64,000 nt of DNA from Streptomyces agglomeratus (GTDB lineage: Bacteria; Actinomycetota; Actinomycetes; Streptomycetales; Streptomycetaceae), in contig NZ_MEHJ01000001.1 of assembly GCF_001746415.1 (NCBI RefSeq), positions 2,997,001 through 3,061,000 of the forward strand, given 5' to 3'. Shown piece after piece: positions 18,360 through 28,918 of this stretch. Position 1 is the first letter of the stretch. Each line of letters begins with the position of its first letter. Position numbers and translations under genes: made by a program. The notes beneath the pieces were generated by a model. It was not told the DNA's origin, ran no database searches, and was given only the letters and a program-made list of their open reading frames with translations.

Positions 18360-19108
18360 GCGCCGACGGCCCCCGTCGCGGCCGCCGCCATCGCGGCGCC
18401 CACGATCCCCGCGTTGTTCTGGAGCTGCGCGGGGACGATCTCGGCGCGGACGCCCTTGATCAGCGGCAGGAACTTCTCGGCCTTGCGGCTGACCCCGCCG
18501 CCGATGACGAACAGCTCCGGCGAGAACAGCATCTCGACGTGGGCCAGGTATTTCTGCACCCGCTTCGCCCAGTGCTCCCAGCTCAGGTCCTCGTCCTCCT
18601 TGGCCTTCGTGGAGGCGTGCTTCTCCGCGTCGTGGCCGTTCAGCTCCAGGTGGCCGAGCTCGGTGTTGGGGACGAGCTTGCCGTCGATGAACAGCGCGCT
18701 GCCGATGCCCGTACCGAACGTCAGCAGGAAGACCACGCCCTTGCGGCCCGCGCCCGCGCCGAACGTCATCTCGGCGACACCGGCCGCGTCGGCGTCGTTG
18801 AGGACGGTGACCGGCAGGCCGAGCCGGTCACCGAGCAGGGCGCGCGCGTCGACGTCGATCCAGCCCTTGTCGACGTTCGCCGCGGTACGGGTGACCCCGT
18901 CCGTGACGACGCCGGGGAAGGTGATGCCGACCGGGCCGCTCCAGCCGAACTGGCCGACGACCTCCTGCACGCACCCGGCGACGTCGTCCGGCGTCGCCGG
19001 CTGCGGGGTCAGTACCTTGTGCCGCGGTTCCGCCAGGTCGCCGCGCTCCAGGTTCACGGGAGCGCCCTTGATGCCGGATCCGCCGATGTCCACTCCGAAC
19101 ACGTTCAT
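18356..19108 (-). CDS. ppgK: Polyphosphate-dependent glucokinase
   Basis: This 250-residue ROK-fold sugar kinase starts MNVFGVDIGGSGIKGAPVN, the phosphate-1 motif of PpgK. It also has TFPGVVTDG, LNDADAAGVAEM and LTFGTGIGSALFIDGKL with the second phosphate motif. The C-terminal part matches actinobacterial polyphosphate/ATP glucokinases. It phosphorylates glucose to glucose-6-phosphate using polyphosphate or ATP. Starting at 19108 rather than 19132 gives the family N-terminus. It is 54 bp downstream of ispH on the same strand. Confidence 0.94.
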   Translation of the reverse strand: MNVFGVDIGGSGIKGAPVNLERGDLAEPRHKVLTPQPATPDDVAGCVQEVVGQFGWSGPVGITFPGVVTDGVTRTAANVDKGWIDVDARALLGDRLGLPVTVLNDADAAGVAEMTFGAGAGRKGVVFLLTFGTGIGSALFIDGKLVPNTELGHLELNGHDAEKHASTKAKEDEDLSWEHWAKRVQKYLAHVEMLFSPELFVIGGGVSRKAEKFLPLIKGVRAEIVPAQLQNNAGIVGAAMAAAATGAVGA

Positions 19109-19162
19109 GGACACAACGTTACGGTGCGGCACCGACAGTGGCGTAGACGGCCGTACGGGAAG

Positions 19163-20152
19163 TCACTTCCCGGAGAGGCGGGCCGCTTCCGCGCGCAGGT
19201 CGCGGCGCAGTTCCTTGGGCAGCGAGAAGGTGATCGACTCGTCGGCCGTCTTCACGGTCTCCACGTCGGCGTAGCCCCGCTCGGCCAGCCACTCCAGTAC
19301 GCCGTCGACCAGGACGTCGGGCACCGAGGCTCCGGAGGTCAGACCGACCGTCGTGACGCCGTCCAGCCACGCCTCGTCGATCTCGTCGGCGAAGTCGACC
19401 AGGTGGGCGGCGGGGGCGCCGGCGTCCAGGGCGACCTCGACCATGCGGATCGAGTTGGAGGAGTTCTTGGAGCCGACGACGATGACGAGCTGCGCGTCCT
19501 CGGCCAGCTTCTTGACCGCGATCTGACGGTTCTGCGTGGCGTAGCAGATGTCGTCGCTGGGGGGCGAGAGCAGGTTCGGGAACTTCTGCTTCAGGGCGTC
19601 GACCGTCTCCATCGTCTCGTCGACCGAGAGCGTGGTCTGGGACAGCCAGACGACCTTCGACTCGTCCCGCACGGTGACGTTGGCGACGTCCTCGGGGCCG
19701 TCGACCAGGGTGATGTGGTCGGGGGCCTCGCCGGAGGTGCCGATGACCTCTTCGTGGCCCTCGTGGCCGATCAGGAGGATGTCGTAGTCCTCCTTGGCGA
19801 ACCGGACCGCTTCCTTGTGGACCTTGGTGACCAGCGGGCAGGTCGCGTCGATGGTCGCGAGCTTCCGCTCGGCGGCCTCCTCGTGCACGGTCGGCGCGAC
19901 GCCGTGGGCGGAGAACATGACGATCGAGCCCTCGGGGACCTCCGCCGTCACGTCGACGAAGATCGCGCCCTTCTTCTCCAGGGTCTGCACGACGTACTTG
20001 TTGTGGACGATCTCGTGCCGGACGTAGATCGGCGCCCCGTACTGCTCCAGGGCCTTCTCCACGGCGATCACGGCACGGTCCACGCCCGCGCAGTAGCCAC
20101 GGGGAGCGGCGAGAAGGACACGACGGGCGGCGGTAGCAGTCATGTCCACCAT
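19163..20152 (-). CDS. ispH: 4-hydroxy-3-methylbut-2-enyl diphosphate reductase
   Basis: This 329-residue IspH (LytB) catalyses the last step of the MEP pathway, giving IPP and DMAPP. The three [4Fe-4S] cysteines are present: C21 (GYCAGVDRA), C105 ([11 protein letters not shown]) and C203 ([10 protein letters not shown]). Conserved HGV and TSGASVP motifs are also present. An alternative start at the fourth residue (20143) would shift numbering by three. It faces away from the amino-acid permease and precedes ppgK in transcription order. Confidence 0.96.
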   Translation of the reverse strand: MVDMTATAARRVLLAAPRGYCAGVDRAVIAVEKALEQYGAPIYVRHEIVHNKYVVQTLEKKGAIFVDVTAEVPEGSIVMFSAHGVAPTVHEEAAERKLATIDATCPLVTKVHKEAVRFAKEDYDILLIGHEGHEEVIGTSGEAPDHITLVDGPEDVANVTVRDESKVVWLSQTTLSVDETMETVDALKQKFPNLLSPPSDDICYATQNRQIAVKKLAEDAQLVIVVGSKNSSNSIRMVEVALDAGAPAAHLVDFADEIDEAWLDGVTTVGLTSGASVPDVLVDGVLEWLAERGYADVETVKTADESITFSLPKELRRDLRAEAARLSGK

Positions 20153-20239
20153 CGTAAGGCCGCGCTACGGACGCCAGGGGACGCCGACGGCGGCCCCGGT
20201 GATCAAGACTGGACGCCTGGTTCTACGTACGGAGGCGCG

Positions 20240-21613
20240 ATGACCGTGACCGTGGAGGATACCGGCGAGCTGCGGCGGAGTCTCGGATTCCGGGATCTCG
20301 TCGTCTACGGGCTGCTGTTCATCGCTCCCATGGCGCCGGTCGGCGTCTTCGGGACGCTCGACGCCAGGTCGCACGGCGCGGTGGCGCTCGTCTATCTGGT
20401 GGCGACGGTCGCGATGGCGTTCACCGCATTCAGCTACGCCCAGATGGTGCGGGTGGTCCCCCGGGCGGGCTCGGTCTTCGCGTACGCGCGCAAGGCGCTG
20501 GGCGAGGGCCCCGGGTTCATCGCCGGGTGGATGGCGATGCTCGACTACGTGCTGATCCCGGCGGTCGCGTACCTCTTCTCCGGGATCGCGATGCACGCGC
20601 TCGTGCCGGCCGTTTCGCAGTGGGTGTGGACGGCGCTCGCGGTGGTGGTGACGACAGGGCTGAACATGTGGGGCGTACGGGCGGCCGCGCGGGTCGGCTT
20701 CGCCGTGCTGGCCATGGAGATCGTGGTGCTGCTGGTGTTCGTGGTGGCCGCGGTCGTGGTGCTCGCGCAGGACGGGGCGCGGCGCGGCTGGCTGTCGCCG
20801 CTGTCCGGCGACGGTTCCCTGGGCGGCTTCTCGCTCGCGGCGGTCGTGGGGGCGGTGTCGGTGGCGGTGCTGTCGTACCTCGGGTTCGACGCGATCGCGT
20901 CGTTCGCGGAGGAGGTCACCGGCGGCTCGGCCAAGGTCGCGCGGGCGGTGCTGTTCTGCCTGGCCCTCGCCGGGGTGCTGTTCGTGGCGCAGACGTACCT
21001 GGCGGCGCTGCTCCAGCCGGTGTCGGCGGCGGAGCTGGCGGCGGAGCCGGGGAAGCAGGGGACGGCGTTCTACGACGCGCTCGACACGTCGGTCGGGACC
21101 TGGTTGGGGGATCTGGTGGCGGTGAGCAAGGCGATCGGCGCGGCGTTCGCGGCGCTGGCGGGGCAGGCGGCGGCGGGGCGGTTGCTGTTCGCGATGGCCA
21201 GGGAGCGGCGGCTGCCGCGCGTACTGGCGAAGGTCGACGCCGCTTCGGGCGTGCCGCGGATCGCGCTGGGCGTGGCCGCCGCGGTGACGACGGTGGCGGC
21301 GGTGTGGGCGTCGCGGCGCGACGACGGCCTGGACCATCTGGTGTCGGTGGTCGACATCGGGGCGCTGACGGCGTTCGTGCTGCTGCACGTGTCGGTGGTG
21401 AGCTGGTTCGCCGTACGGAGGATGGAGGGCCCGCCGGTGTGGTGGCGGCACGTGCTGCTGCCGGTGCTGGGGGGGGGGGTGGCTGTCGCGGTGATCGTGG
21501 AGGCTTCCGGGACGGCGCAGTTCGTGGGGGCCGTGTGGCTGGTGGTGGGGCTGATCGTGGTGGCCGCGCAACGGGGGCGCCGGACCGGTCCCGGTGTCGG
21601 TGCCGGCGGCTAG
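20240..21613 (+). CDS. APC-superfamily amino acid permease
   Basis: This 457-residue integral membrane protein has about 12 hydrophobic segments. The APC N-terminus is LGFRDLVVYGLLFIAPMAP, with VVPRAGSVFAYARKALG and LSYLGFDAIASFAEEV as family blocks. It probably imports an amino acid by proton symport; the substrate is not readable. The start has GGAGG 5 nt upstream of ATG 20240, and a much longer frame open upstream is only an overlap with the antisense of ispH. It is followed after 9 bp by xseA, so read-through is likely. Confidence 0.9.
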   Translation: MTVTVEDTGELRRSLGFRDLVVYGLLFIAPMAPVGVFGTLDARSHGAVALVYLVATVAMAFTAFSYAQMVRVVPRAGSVFAYARKALGEGPGFIAGWMAMLDYVLIPAVAYLFSGIAMHALVPAVSQWVWTALAVVVTTGLNMWGVRAAARVGFAVLAMEIVVLLVFVVAAVVVLAQDGARRGWLSPLSGDGSLGGFSLAAVVGAVSVAVLSYLGFDAIASFAEEVTGGSAKVARAVLFCLALAGVLFVAQTYLAALLQPVSAAELAAEPGKQGTAFYDALDTSVGTWLGDLVAVSKAIGAAFAALAGQAAAGRLLFAMARERRLPRVLAKVDAASGVPRIALGVAAAVTTVAAVWASRRDDGLDHLVSVVDIGALTAFVLLHVSVVSWFAVRRMEGPPVWWRHVLLPVLGGGVAVAVIVEASGTAQFVGAVWLVVGLIVVAAQRGRRTGPGVGAGG

Positions 21614-21622
21614 CCTTCGTAC

Positions 21623-22831
21623 ATGGCTCTGAACACGTCCGCGGACGCCCCACTACCGGTCGGCCAGGTCTCGCGCCTCATCGGCGGGTGGATCGACCGG
21701 CTCGGAGCGGTGTGGGTCGAGGGGCAGATCACGCAGATCTCGCGCAGACCGGGCGCCGGGGTCGTCTTCCTGACGCTGCGCGACCCCTCGCACGACATCT
21801 CCGTCGGTGTGACGTGCTTCAGGCAGGTGTTCGACCCGATCGCGGACGTGGTGGCGGAGGGCGCGCGCGTCGTGGTGCGGGCGAAGCCCGAGTGGTACGC
21901 GCCGCGCGGGCAGCTGTCGCTGCGGGCGACGGAGATAAAGCCGGTGGGCATCGGCGAGCTGCTCGCCAGGCTCGAACAGCTGAAGAAGTCGCTGGCGGGC
22001 GAGGGGCTCTTCGCACTCGACCGCAAGCGGCCCGTGCCGTTCCTGCCGCAGTGCGTGGGGCTGGTGACGGGCCGGGCGTCGGCGGCCGAGCGCGACGTCC
22101 TGGAGAACGCGCGGCGGCGCTGGCCGGCCGTCCGCTTCGAGGTGCGGAATGTGGCGGTGCAGGGGGTGAGCGCGGTGGCGCAGGTCGTCCAGGCGGTCAA
22201 GGAGCTGGACGAGCTGCCGGAGGTCGACGTGATCATCGTGGCGCGGGGCGGCGGCAGCGTCGAGGATCTGCTGCCGTTCTCGGACGAGCAGCTCGTACGT
22301 ACCGTGTTCGGCTGCCGTACGCCGGTGGTGTCGGCCATCGGGCACGAGCCGGACTCCCCGCTGCTCGACCTGGTGGCGGACCTCCGGGCCTCGACGCCGA
22401 CGGACGCGGCGAAGAAGGTGGTTCCGGACGTCGGCGAGGAGCTGGACCGCGTGCAGTTGCTGCGCGACCGGGCACTGCGGACCGTGCGGGGCCTGCTCGA
22501 CCGCGAGGAGCGGGGGCTGGCGCATGCGCTGGCCAGGCCGGTGATGGAGCGGCCGCAGCGGATGGTGGAGGACCGCGAGGCCGAGGTGGACGCCCTGGTG
22601 GCGCGCAGCCGGCGCACGCTGGGGCACCTGCTGGACCGCGCGGACTCGGAGCTGTCGCACACCCGGGCGCGCGTGGTGGCGTTGTCGCCCGCGGCGACGC
22701 TGGAGCGCGGGTACGCGGTGCTCCAGCGGGCGGACGGCGGGGTGGTCCGCTCCCCCGGCGAGGTATCGGCCGGGGACGCGCTGCGGGCCCGGGTGGCGGA
22801 GGGCGAGTTCCGCGTGCGCGTCGCGGAGTGA
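21623..22831 (+). CDS. xseA: Exodeoxyribonuclease VII large subunit
   Basis: This 402-residue large subunit of exonuclease VII starts with an OB-fold ([27 protein letters not shown]). Next come the catalytic motifs [23 protein letters not shown] and [19 protein letters not shown], with [25 protein letters not shown] long coiled-coil C-terminus docks the small subunit. It degrades single-stranded DNA in repair. It is directly upstream of xseB, with 45 bp between stop and start. Confidence 0.96.
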   Translation: MALNTSADAPLPVGQVSRLIGGWIDRLGAVWVEGQITQISRRPGAGVVFLTLRDPSHDISVGVTCFRQVFDPIADVVAEGARVVVRAKPEWYAPRGQLSLRATEIKPVGIGELLARLEQLKKSLAGEGLFALDRKRPVPFLPQCVGLVTGRASAAERDVLENARRRWPAVRFEVRNVAVQGVSAVAQVVQAVKELDELPEVDVIIVARGGGSVEDLLPFSDEQLVRTVFGCRTPVVSAIGHEPDSPLLDLVADLRASTPTDAAKKVVPDVGEELDRVQLLRDRALRTVRGLLDREERGLAHALARPVMERPQRMVEDREAEVDALVARSRRTLGHLLDRADSELSHTRARVVALSPAATLERGYAVLQRADGGVVRSPGEVSAGDALRARVAEGEFRVRVAE

Positions 22832-22876
22832 CCTGGCTGACGTTTGCCGTTCGTACGCACACATAGGGTGGATCAC

Positions 22877-23089
22877 ATGGCACAGACGGACGAGACAGCG
22901 ACGACGCTCGGGTACGAGCAGGCCCGGGACGAGCTGATCGACGTCGTACGGCGCCTGGAAGCGGGCGGCACGACGCTGGAGGAGTCGCTCGCGCTCTGGG
23001 AGCGCGGCGAGGAGCTGGCGAAGATCTGCCGGCGGTGGCTGGACGGTGCCAGGGCCCGCCTGGACGCCTCGCTCGCCGACGAGAGCTGA
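22877..23089 (+). CDS. xseB: Exodeoxyribonuclease VII small subunit
   Basis: This 70-residue protein contains the XseB core: LGYEQARDELIDVVRRLEAGGTTLEESLALWERGEELAKICRRWL, two helices that bind the large subunit. An upstream ATG (22844) would add 11 unconserved residues. The start at 22877 is the usual MAQTDE form. It is co-transcribed with xseA. Confidence 0.95.
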   Translation: MAQTDETATTLGYEQARDELIDVVRRLEAGGTTLEESLALWERGEELAKICRRWLDGARARLDASLADES

Positions 23090-23214
23090 GGCGGGGCGCA
23101 ACAGGGGCGCTGTGAAGCGGATCACCACGCCCCACTTTTAGTTGAAACTTAACCTACTTTCGCTTACGGTGAGGTCACAGCCTGATCCCCCTGCACGTCC
23201 GGAAGGTAGACCGC

Positions 23215-23805
23215 ATGTCTCTCGTACTTGACCCCGCCGCCCAGGACCTCCTCTTCCGCGAGGCCCGCACCGCGAACACGTTCACCGACGAGCCGGTGAC
23301 CGAGGAGCAGGTCCAGGCGATCTACGACCTGGTCAAGTTCGGTCCGACCGCGTTCAACCAGTCGCCGCTGCGCGTCGTCCTGGTCCGCTCCCCCGAGGCC
23401 CGCGAGCGCCTCGTCGCGCACATGGCCGAGGGCAACCGGCCGAAGACGGCCACCGCCCCGCTGGTCGCGATCCTCGCCGCCGACAACGAGTTCCACGAGG
23501 AGCTCCCGGCGCTGCTCCCGCACTTCCCGCAGGCCAAGGACATGTTCTTCTCCGAGCGCCCGGCCCGTGAGGCCGCCGCCGGCCTCAACGCCGCCCTCCA
23601 GGCCGCCTACTTCATCGTCGGCGTCCGCGCCGCCGGGCTGGCCGCGGGCCCGATGACCGGCTTCGACTTCGCCGGCGTCCAGAAGGAGTTCCTGGACGAC
23701 GACCACACCCCGCTGATGATCGTCAACATCGGCAAGCCGGGCGAGGACGCGTGGTTCCCCCGCTCCCCGCGGCTGTCCTACGACGACGTCATCACCACCG
23801 TCTGA
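23215..23805 (+). CDS. Nitroreductase-family flavoprotein (RutE-like malonic semialdehyde reductase)
   Basis: This 196-residue FMN-dependent nitroreductase-fold protein has LFREARTANTFTDEPVTEEQ, the KFGPTAFNQSPLRVVLVRSPE FMN-binding block and AALQAAYFIVGVRAAGLAAGPMTG. The features match malonic semialdehyde reductase/RutE-like enzymes, which reduce malonic semialdehyde in uracil catabolism. There are no rut genes nearby, so the substrate remains inferred. The 125 bp upstream is AT-richer than average and holds the promoter. A strong hairpin terminates it. Confidence 0.88.
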   Translation: MSLVLDPAAQDLLFREARTANTFTDEPVTEEQVQAIYDLVKFGPTAFNQSPLRVVLVRSPEARERLVAHMAEGNRPKTATAPLVAILAADNEFHEELPALLPHFPQAKDMFFSERPAREAAAGLNAALQAAYFIVGVRAAGLAAGPMTGFDFAGVQKEFLDDDHTPLMIVNIGKPGEDAWFPRSPRLSYDDVITTV

Positions 23806-23822
23806 CCCCACCCCGGACGCGC

Positions 23823-23867
23823 ACGACGGAGCCGCCGCACCCCCACAGGGTCCGGCGGCTCCGTCGT
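23823..23867. terminator. Bidirectional terminator
   Basis: A perfect 15-bp inverted repeat, 23823-23837 with 23853-23867, lies between the convergent nitroreductase-like and DUF4245 genes. Just beyond it, 23871-23898 carries a short direct repeat of cgcgtcatc/cgcgtcacc units of no evident function. Confidence 0.85.
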
Positions 23868-23896
23868 ACGCGTCATCGCGTCACCGCGTCATCGCG

Positions 23897-24430
23897 TCAG
23901 GACTTCTCGGCTTTCAGCGCGGCGGCCATCTCCGCCAGCCGCTTCTGCGGCGCCGTGCCCGTGATCACCGTGGTGGCGCCCTTCTCCTCGCGCACCAGCG
24001 CGTCGTACTTCGGGCCCTCCCAGCGCTGCCAGGTCTCGCCGCCGACGCGCACCGTCCTGCTGGTCTTCGTCGCCTGCTGGCTGACCTTGTGGACGAACTT
24101 CTCCGCGGGCCCGTTCGACTGCTCGACCGCGACGTACTCGCGCTCCGGGTCGAGGAAGCCCAGGTGCCAGGAGTTGCCGTCCTGCCGGTCGTACGTGACC
24201 GACGTCGCCTTCCACGTCTCCGGGAGCCCCACCGGGGCTGCCACCGGGTACGGCGCCGCCCGCCGGGCCGTGATGAGCTCGACCCGGTAGTCGACCGGCT
24301 TGACCGGGTCCGCCGAGTCGTCGTGCGGGACCAGCGTGTAGACGCCGGCGACGACGACACCGATCGCCGCCATCGACAGCACCATGTCCCGGACCGTCTG
24401 CTTGCCTCTCATACCTGCCACGCCCCCCAT
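23897..24430 (-). CDS. DUF4245-type membrane-anchored protein
   Basis: This 177-residue protein has one N-terminal transmembrane segment (about 17-34, MVLSMAAIGVVVAGVYTLV) and an extracytoplasmic domain with the actinobacterial DUF4245 pattern: VDYRVELITARRAAPYPVAAPVGLP and WHLGFLDPEREYVAVEQS. The function is unknown. The N-terminus is ambiguous: ATG at 24430, GTG at 24421 or ATG at 24412 all give the conserved MRGKQTVRDMV. It is divergent from glpX, a linkage commonly conserved in Streptomyces. Confidence 0.85.
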   Translation of the reverse strand: MGGVAGMRGKQTVRDMVLSMAAIGVVVAGVYTLVPHDDSADPVKPVDYRVELITARRAAPYPVAAPVGLPETWKATSVTYDRQDGNSWHLGFLDPEREYVAVEQSNGPAEKFVHKVSQQATKTSRTVRVGGETWQRWEGPKYDALVREEKGATTVITGTAPQKRLAEMAAALKAEKS

Positions 24431-24583
24431 GGTCCCCCATGCTCGGTCACGGCCCGCGCGAGGGGCATCTCATCCCGATATGCCGCTCATACGTGCCCCC
24501 CTCTGCTCATTTTGTCGACGTACCGATAGAGTCGGCACCACCCTCTACACTCCGGCCGTCGCCGTACAGAAAGGTGCGCTCCG

Positions 24584-25615
24584 ATGACCGAGCACCATCT
24601 TCCGTCTCAGCTCGAGGTCTCGCCCGAGGCCCCCGACCGCAACCTGGCCCTGGAGCTCGTCCGGGTCACCGAGGCCGCCGCCATGGCCGCCGGGCGGTGG
24701 GTCGGCCGCGGTGACAAGATCGGCGCGGACGGCGCAGCGGTGAAGGCCATGCGGACGCTCGTCTCGACCGTATCGATGAACGGCGTCGTCGTCATCGGTG
24801 AGGGCGAGAAGGACGAGGCCCCGATGCTCTTCAACGGGGAGCGCGTGGGTGACGGCACCGGCGCGGAGGTCGACATCGCCGTCGACCCGATCGACGGCAC
24901 CACGCTCAACGCCAAGGGCATGCCGAACGCCATCGCCGTGCTCGCCGCCGCCGACCGCGGCACCATGTTCGACCCGTCCGCGGTGTTCTACATGGAGAAG
25001 CTGGTGACCGGCCCGGAGGCCGCCGACTTCGTCGACATCAACGCTCCCGTCTCGGTAAACATCCGCCGGGTCGCCAAGGCCAAGAACTCGACGCCCGAGG
25101 ACGTCACCGTGATGATCCTCGACCGCCCCCGTCACGAGGGCATCGTCAAGGAGATCCGCGAGACGGGCGCGCGCATCAAGTTCATCTCGGACGGTGACGT
25201 CGCCGGCTCGGTCATGGCCGTGCGCGAAGGCACCGGCGTCGACCTGCTCATGGGCATCGGCGGTACGCCCGAGGGCATCATCTCCGCCTGCGCGATCAAG
25301 TGCCTCGGCGGCACGATCCAGGGCAAGCTGTGGCCCAAGGACGAGGCCGAGCGCCAGAAGGCCCTCGACGCGGGTCACGACCTCGACCGCGTACTGCACA
25401 CGAACGACCTGGTCAGCGGCGAGAACGTGTTCTTCGTCGCCACCGGCATCACGGACGGCGAGCTGCTGCGCGGCGTCCGCTACCGCTCGGAGACCGCGAC
25501 CACGCAGTCGCTGGTGATGCGCTCCAAGTCGGGCACGATCCGCCAGATCGACTCGACGCACCGCCTCTCGAAGCTGCGCGCCTACAGCGCCATCGACTTC
25601 GACCGCGCGAAGTAA
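24584..25615 (+). CDS. glpX: Class II fructose-1,6-bisphosphatase
   Basis: This 343-residue GlpX catalyses fructose-1,6-bisphosphate to fructose-6-phosphate in gluconeogenesis. It has [14 protein letters not shown], the metal-binding [23 protein letters not shown] and the RHEGIVKEI segment typical of the family, all intact. The start ATG follows AAAGGTGCG. It is followed by a terminator with a run of T. The convergent neighbour is a WhiB-like regulator. Confidence 0.96.
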   Translation: MTEHHLPSQLEVSPEAPDRNLALELVRVTEAAAMAAGRWVGRGDKIGADGAAVKAMRTLVSTVSMNGVVVIGEGEKDEAPMLFNGERVGDGTGAEVDIAVDPIDGTTLNAKGMPNAIAVLAAADRGTMFDPSAVFYMEKLVTGPEAADFVDINAPVSVNIRRVAKAKNSTPEDVTVMILDRPRHEGIVKEIRETGARIKFISDGDVAGSVMAVREGTGVDLLMGIGGTPEGIISACAIKCLGGTIQGKLWPKDEAERQKALDAGHDLDRVLHTNDLVSGENVFFVATGITDGELLRGVRYRSETATTQSLVMRSKSGTIRQIDSTHRLSKLRAYSAIDFDRAK

Positions 25616-25649
25616 CACCGCCGTACGGCGAAGCGTCCGTACGCACGAG

Positions 25650-25690
25650 AAAGGGGCGGCCCCGGCTGTACGCAGGGGGCGCCCCTTTTT
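25650..25690 (+). terminator. Intrinsic terminator of glpX
   Basis: AAAGGGGCG at 25650-25658 pairs with CGCCCCTTT at 25680-25688 and is followed by more T residues. This is a rare textbook U-tract for this GC-rich genome. Confidence 0.85.
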
Positions 25691-25766
25691 CTGTGCCTCT
25701 GTTTTCTGCGCCTCGGCCTCTGTGCCTCTTGCCGGGGCCTTGTTCGTTCCTTGTGCCGTGCCCCGG

Positions 25767-26135
25767 TCAGCCCGCGGCGGCGATCCTGCCCGCCTGGGCC
25801 GCCTGGCCCAGCTCCATCTCGCGCCGCCTGCGCCTCGCCAGTACCACCCGGCGCTCGGCGGCGGTCAGGCCGCCCCACACGCCGTACGGCTCGGGCTGGA
25901 GCAGCGCGTGCTCCCGGCACTCGACCATCACCGGGCACCGCGCGCACACCCTCTTCGCGGCTTCTTCCCGTGCCAGCCTCGCGGCCGTCGGTTCCTTCGA
26001 CGGGGCAAAGAACAGCCCGGCTTCGTCCCGGCGGCACACCGCCTCCGTGTGCCATGGGCCGGCCTGATCCCGGGCCGGCGCGCGCTGCGACGGAACGGCG
26101 GCGACCTGCACGGACTGATGCGGCGGATGCAGCAC
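25767..26135 (-). CDS. WhiB-like [4Fe-4S] transcription factor
   Basis: This 122-residue protein has the four WhiB cysteines C34, C64, C67 and C73 (CRRDE…; CARCPVMVEC) and the G85-V-W-G-G turn. A basic C-terminal stretch (RRVVLARRRRREMEL) binds DNA. WhiB-like proteins sense redox state or nitric oxide and bind the principal sigma factor. The location next to glpX matches the S. coelicolor gene I recall as wblI (SCO5046), but the symbol needs confirming, so none is given. The N-terminal 25 residues are outside the conserved domain. Confidence 0.9.
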   Translation of the reverse strand: MLHPPHQSVQVAAVPSQRAPARDQAGPWHTEAVCRRDEAGLFFAPSKEPTAARLAREEAAKRVCARCPVMVECREHALLQPEPYGVWGGLTAAERRVVLARRRRREMELGQAAQAGRIAAAG

Positions 26136-26237
26136 GGTCTACTCCTGACGACGGCTTCGGGAGCGAGCAGCGATGAAGCACTCCCTACCCGCTGTACGCA
26201 CGCCTATGCACAGGGTTTCGAACCGTCTCGGTCCGTG

Positions 26238-26939
26238 TCAGTGTCCGAGGTGCTTGCGGATTCGACCGTGCAGGTCCGCGACGCGCTTTCCGCGCTTGGG
26301 CTTCGCCTCGATGTTTCCGAACACCGAGTAGCCGTTGACCACCACGACCGGCGCCTCGGGGTTGTGCGCTTCGAGGGTGTCGACCTCGAAGTTTCCGAAG
26401 ATCCCGGTACCGCCGCCGCGCAGCGTGATGTTCTCGGGGACGCGCACTTCGACGTTGCCGAAGAGGGAGGTCGCGTTGATCACCGTCAGCCGCTGGCCGA
26501 ACAGCGCCTCGGTGAGGTCGATCTCGACGCTGCCGAAGAGCGCGAAGGCGTTCGTCCTGCCGCCGATGCGCCAGCGCCCCTTGCGCGTCGAGCTGCTGAA
26601 GACGGCGACCAGGTTGTCCGCCGCGGCCCGTACGGACGGATCCACCGGGTCGTACGCCGCCGAGGCCGGCTCACGCCGGGCGCCGCCGGGGGCGGGCAAG
26701 TCCCGGACCAGCGGCTCCAGTTCGGCCACGGTCTTGGCCCGGTAGACGGCGTCGATACGGTCCGAGTGCTCCTCGGCGGTCAGCCGCCCCTCGGCCATGG
26801 CGTCACGCAGGATGTCGGCGGTCCGGTCGCGGTCGGCGTCCGACGCGCGGAGGGCGGGCTCGGCGGGCACCGGCGGGCCGGCCTGCTGCTGGGGGTGCCC
26901 GGGGCCGGAGGCCGCTGATTGGCTCTTGTCGAGGTCCAC
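26238..26939 (-). CDS. DUF1707 and LiaF-like C-terminal domain protein
   Basis: This 233-residue protein begins with a Pro/Gln-rich linker. A DUF1707 domain follows (about 30-85; ALRASDADRDRTADILRDAMAEGRL, EEHSDRIDAVYRAKTVAELEPLV). A beta-strand-rich C-terminal half (about 115-225) with repeated LFGSVEIDL, LFGNVEVRV, IFGNFEV and VFGNIEA strands matches the cell-wall-active antibiotics response (LiaF-type) domain. The beta-repeat suggests a beta-helix-like fold. The function is unknown. No signal peptide is visible. It is divergent from the class I fumarase. Confidence 0.85.
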   Translation of the reverse strand: MDLDKSQSAASGPGHPQQQAGPPVPAEPALRASDADRDRTADILRDAMAEGRLTAEEHSDRIDAVYRAKTVAELEPLVRDLPAPGGARREPASAAYDPVDPSVRAAADNLVAVFSSSTRKGRWRIGGRTNAFALFGSVEIDLTEALFGQRLTVINATSLFGNVEVRVPENITLRGGGTGIFGNFEVDTLEAHNPEAPVVVVNGYSVFGNIEAKPKRGKRVADLHGRIRKHLGH

Positions 26940-27114
26940 CGCCCCAGCGTACCCAGACGCGATAGATCGCGACTAGTGCGTACGTCCGCCAACCGGGCCC
27001 GGCGCCAACTGAGCCTTACCTCACAGACCCGGCGCTCCGCAGGCGTCTTACGCTGGTGGACGGGCTGCGCCAATGGAGGCCAGTTGCCGTCTGCCGAGTT
27101 GAGGAATGGCCGAA

Positions 27115-28782
<1,668 letters not shown>

Positions 28783-28795
28783 CCCCCGGCGCACC

Positions 28796-28835
28796 GCCCG
28801 CCCCCCGTCCGCGACGCAGCGGGCGGGGGGCGGGC
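28796..28835. terminator. Bidirectional terminator between fumarase and secreted SGNH gene
   Basis: A perfect 11-bp inverted repeat, 28796-28806 with 28825-28835, is made of C- and G-runs. It lies between two convergent stops (28782 and 28919). Confidence 0.8.
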
Positions 28836-28918
28836 CTGTTTCCGGGGGCGTGTGCCGGGCTTCCCACGCCGTGCGGGCCACCGCCAAGGAGCCCGCACGG
28901 TCGTGCCGTGCGCCCGGT

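Noticed and set aside
17804..20239. Long plus-strand open frame joined to the permease
   Set aside because: The first two thirds are antisense to ppgK and ispH. The real permease starts at 20240 with a good ribosome site and family N-terminus.
20527..22866. 779-codon plus-strand frame across the permease and xseA
   Set aside because: It has no domain similarity and is a frame-shifted shadow of two confirmed genes.
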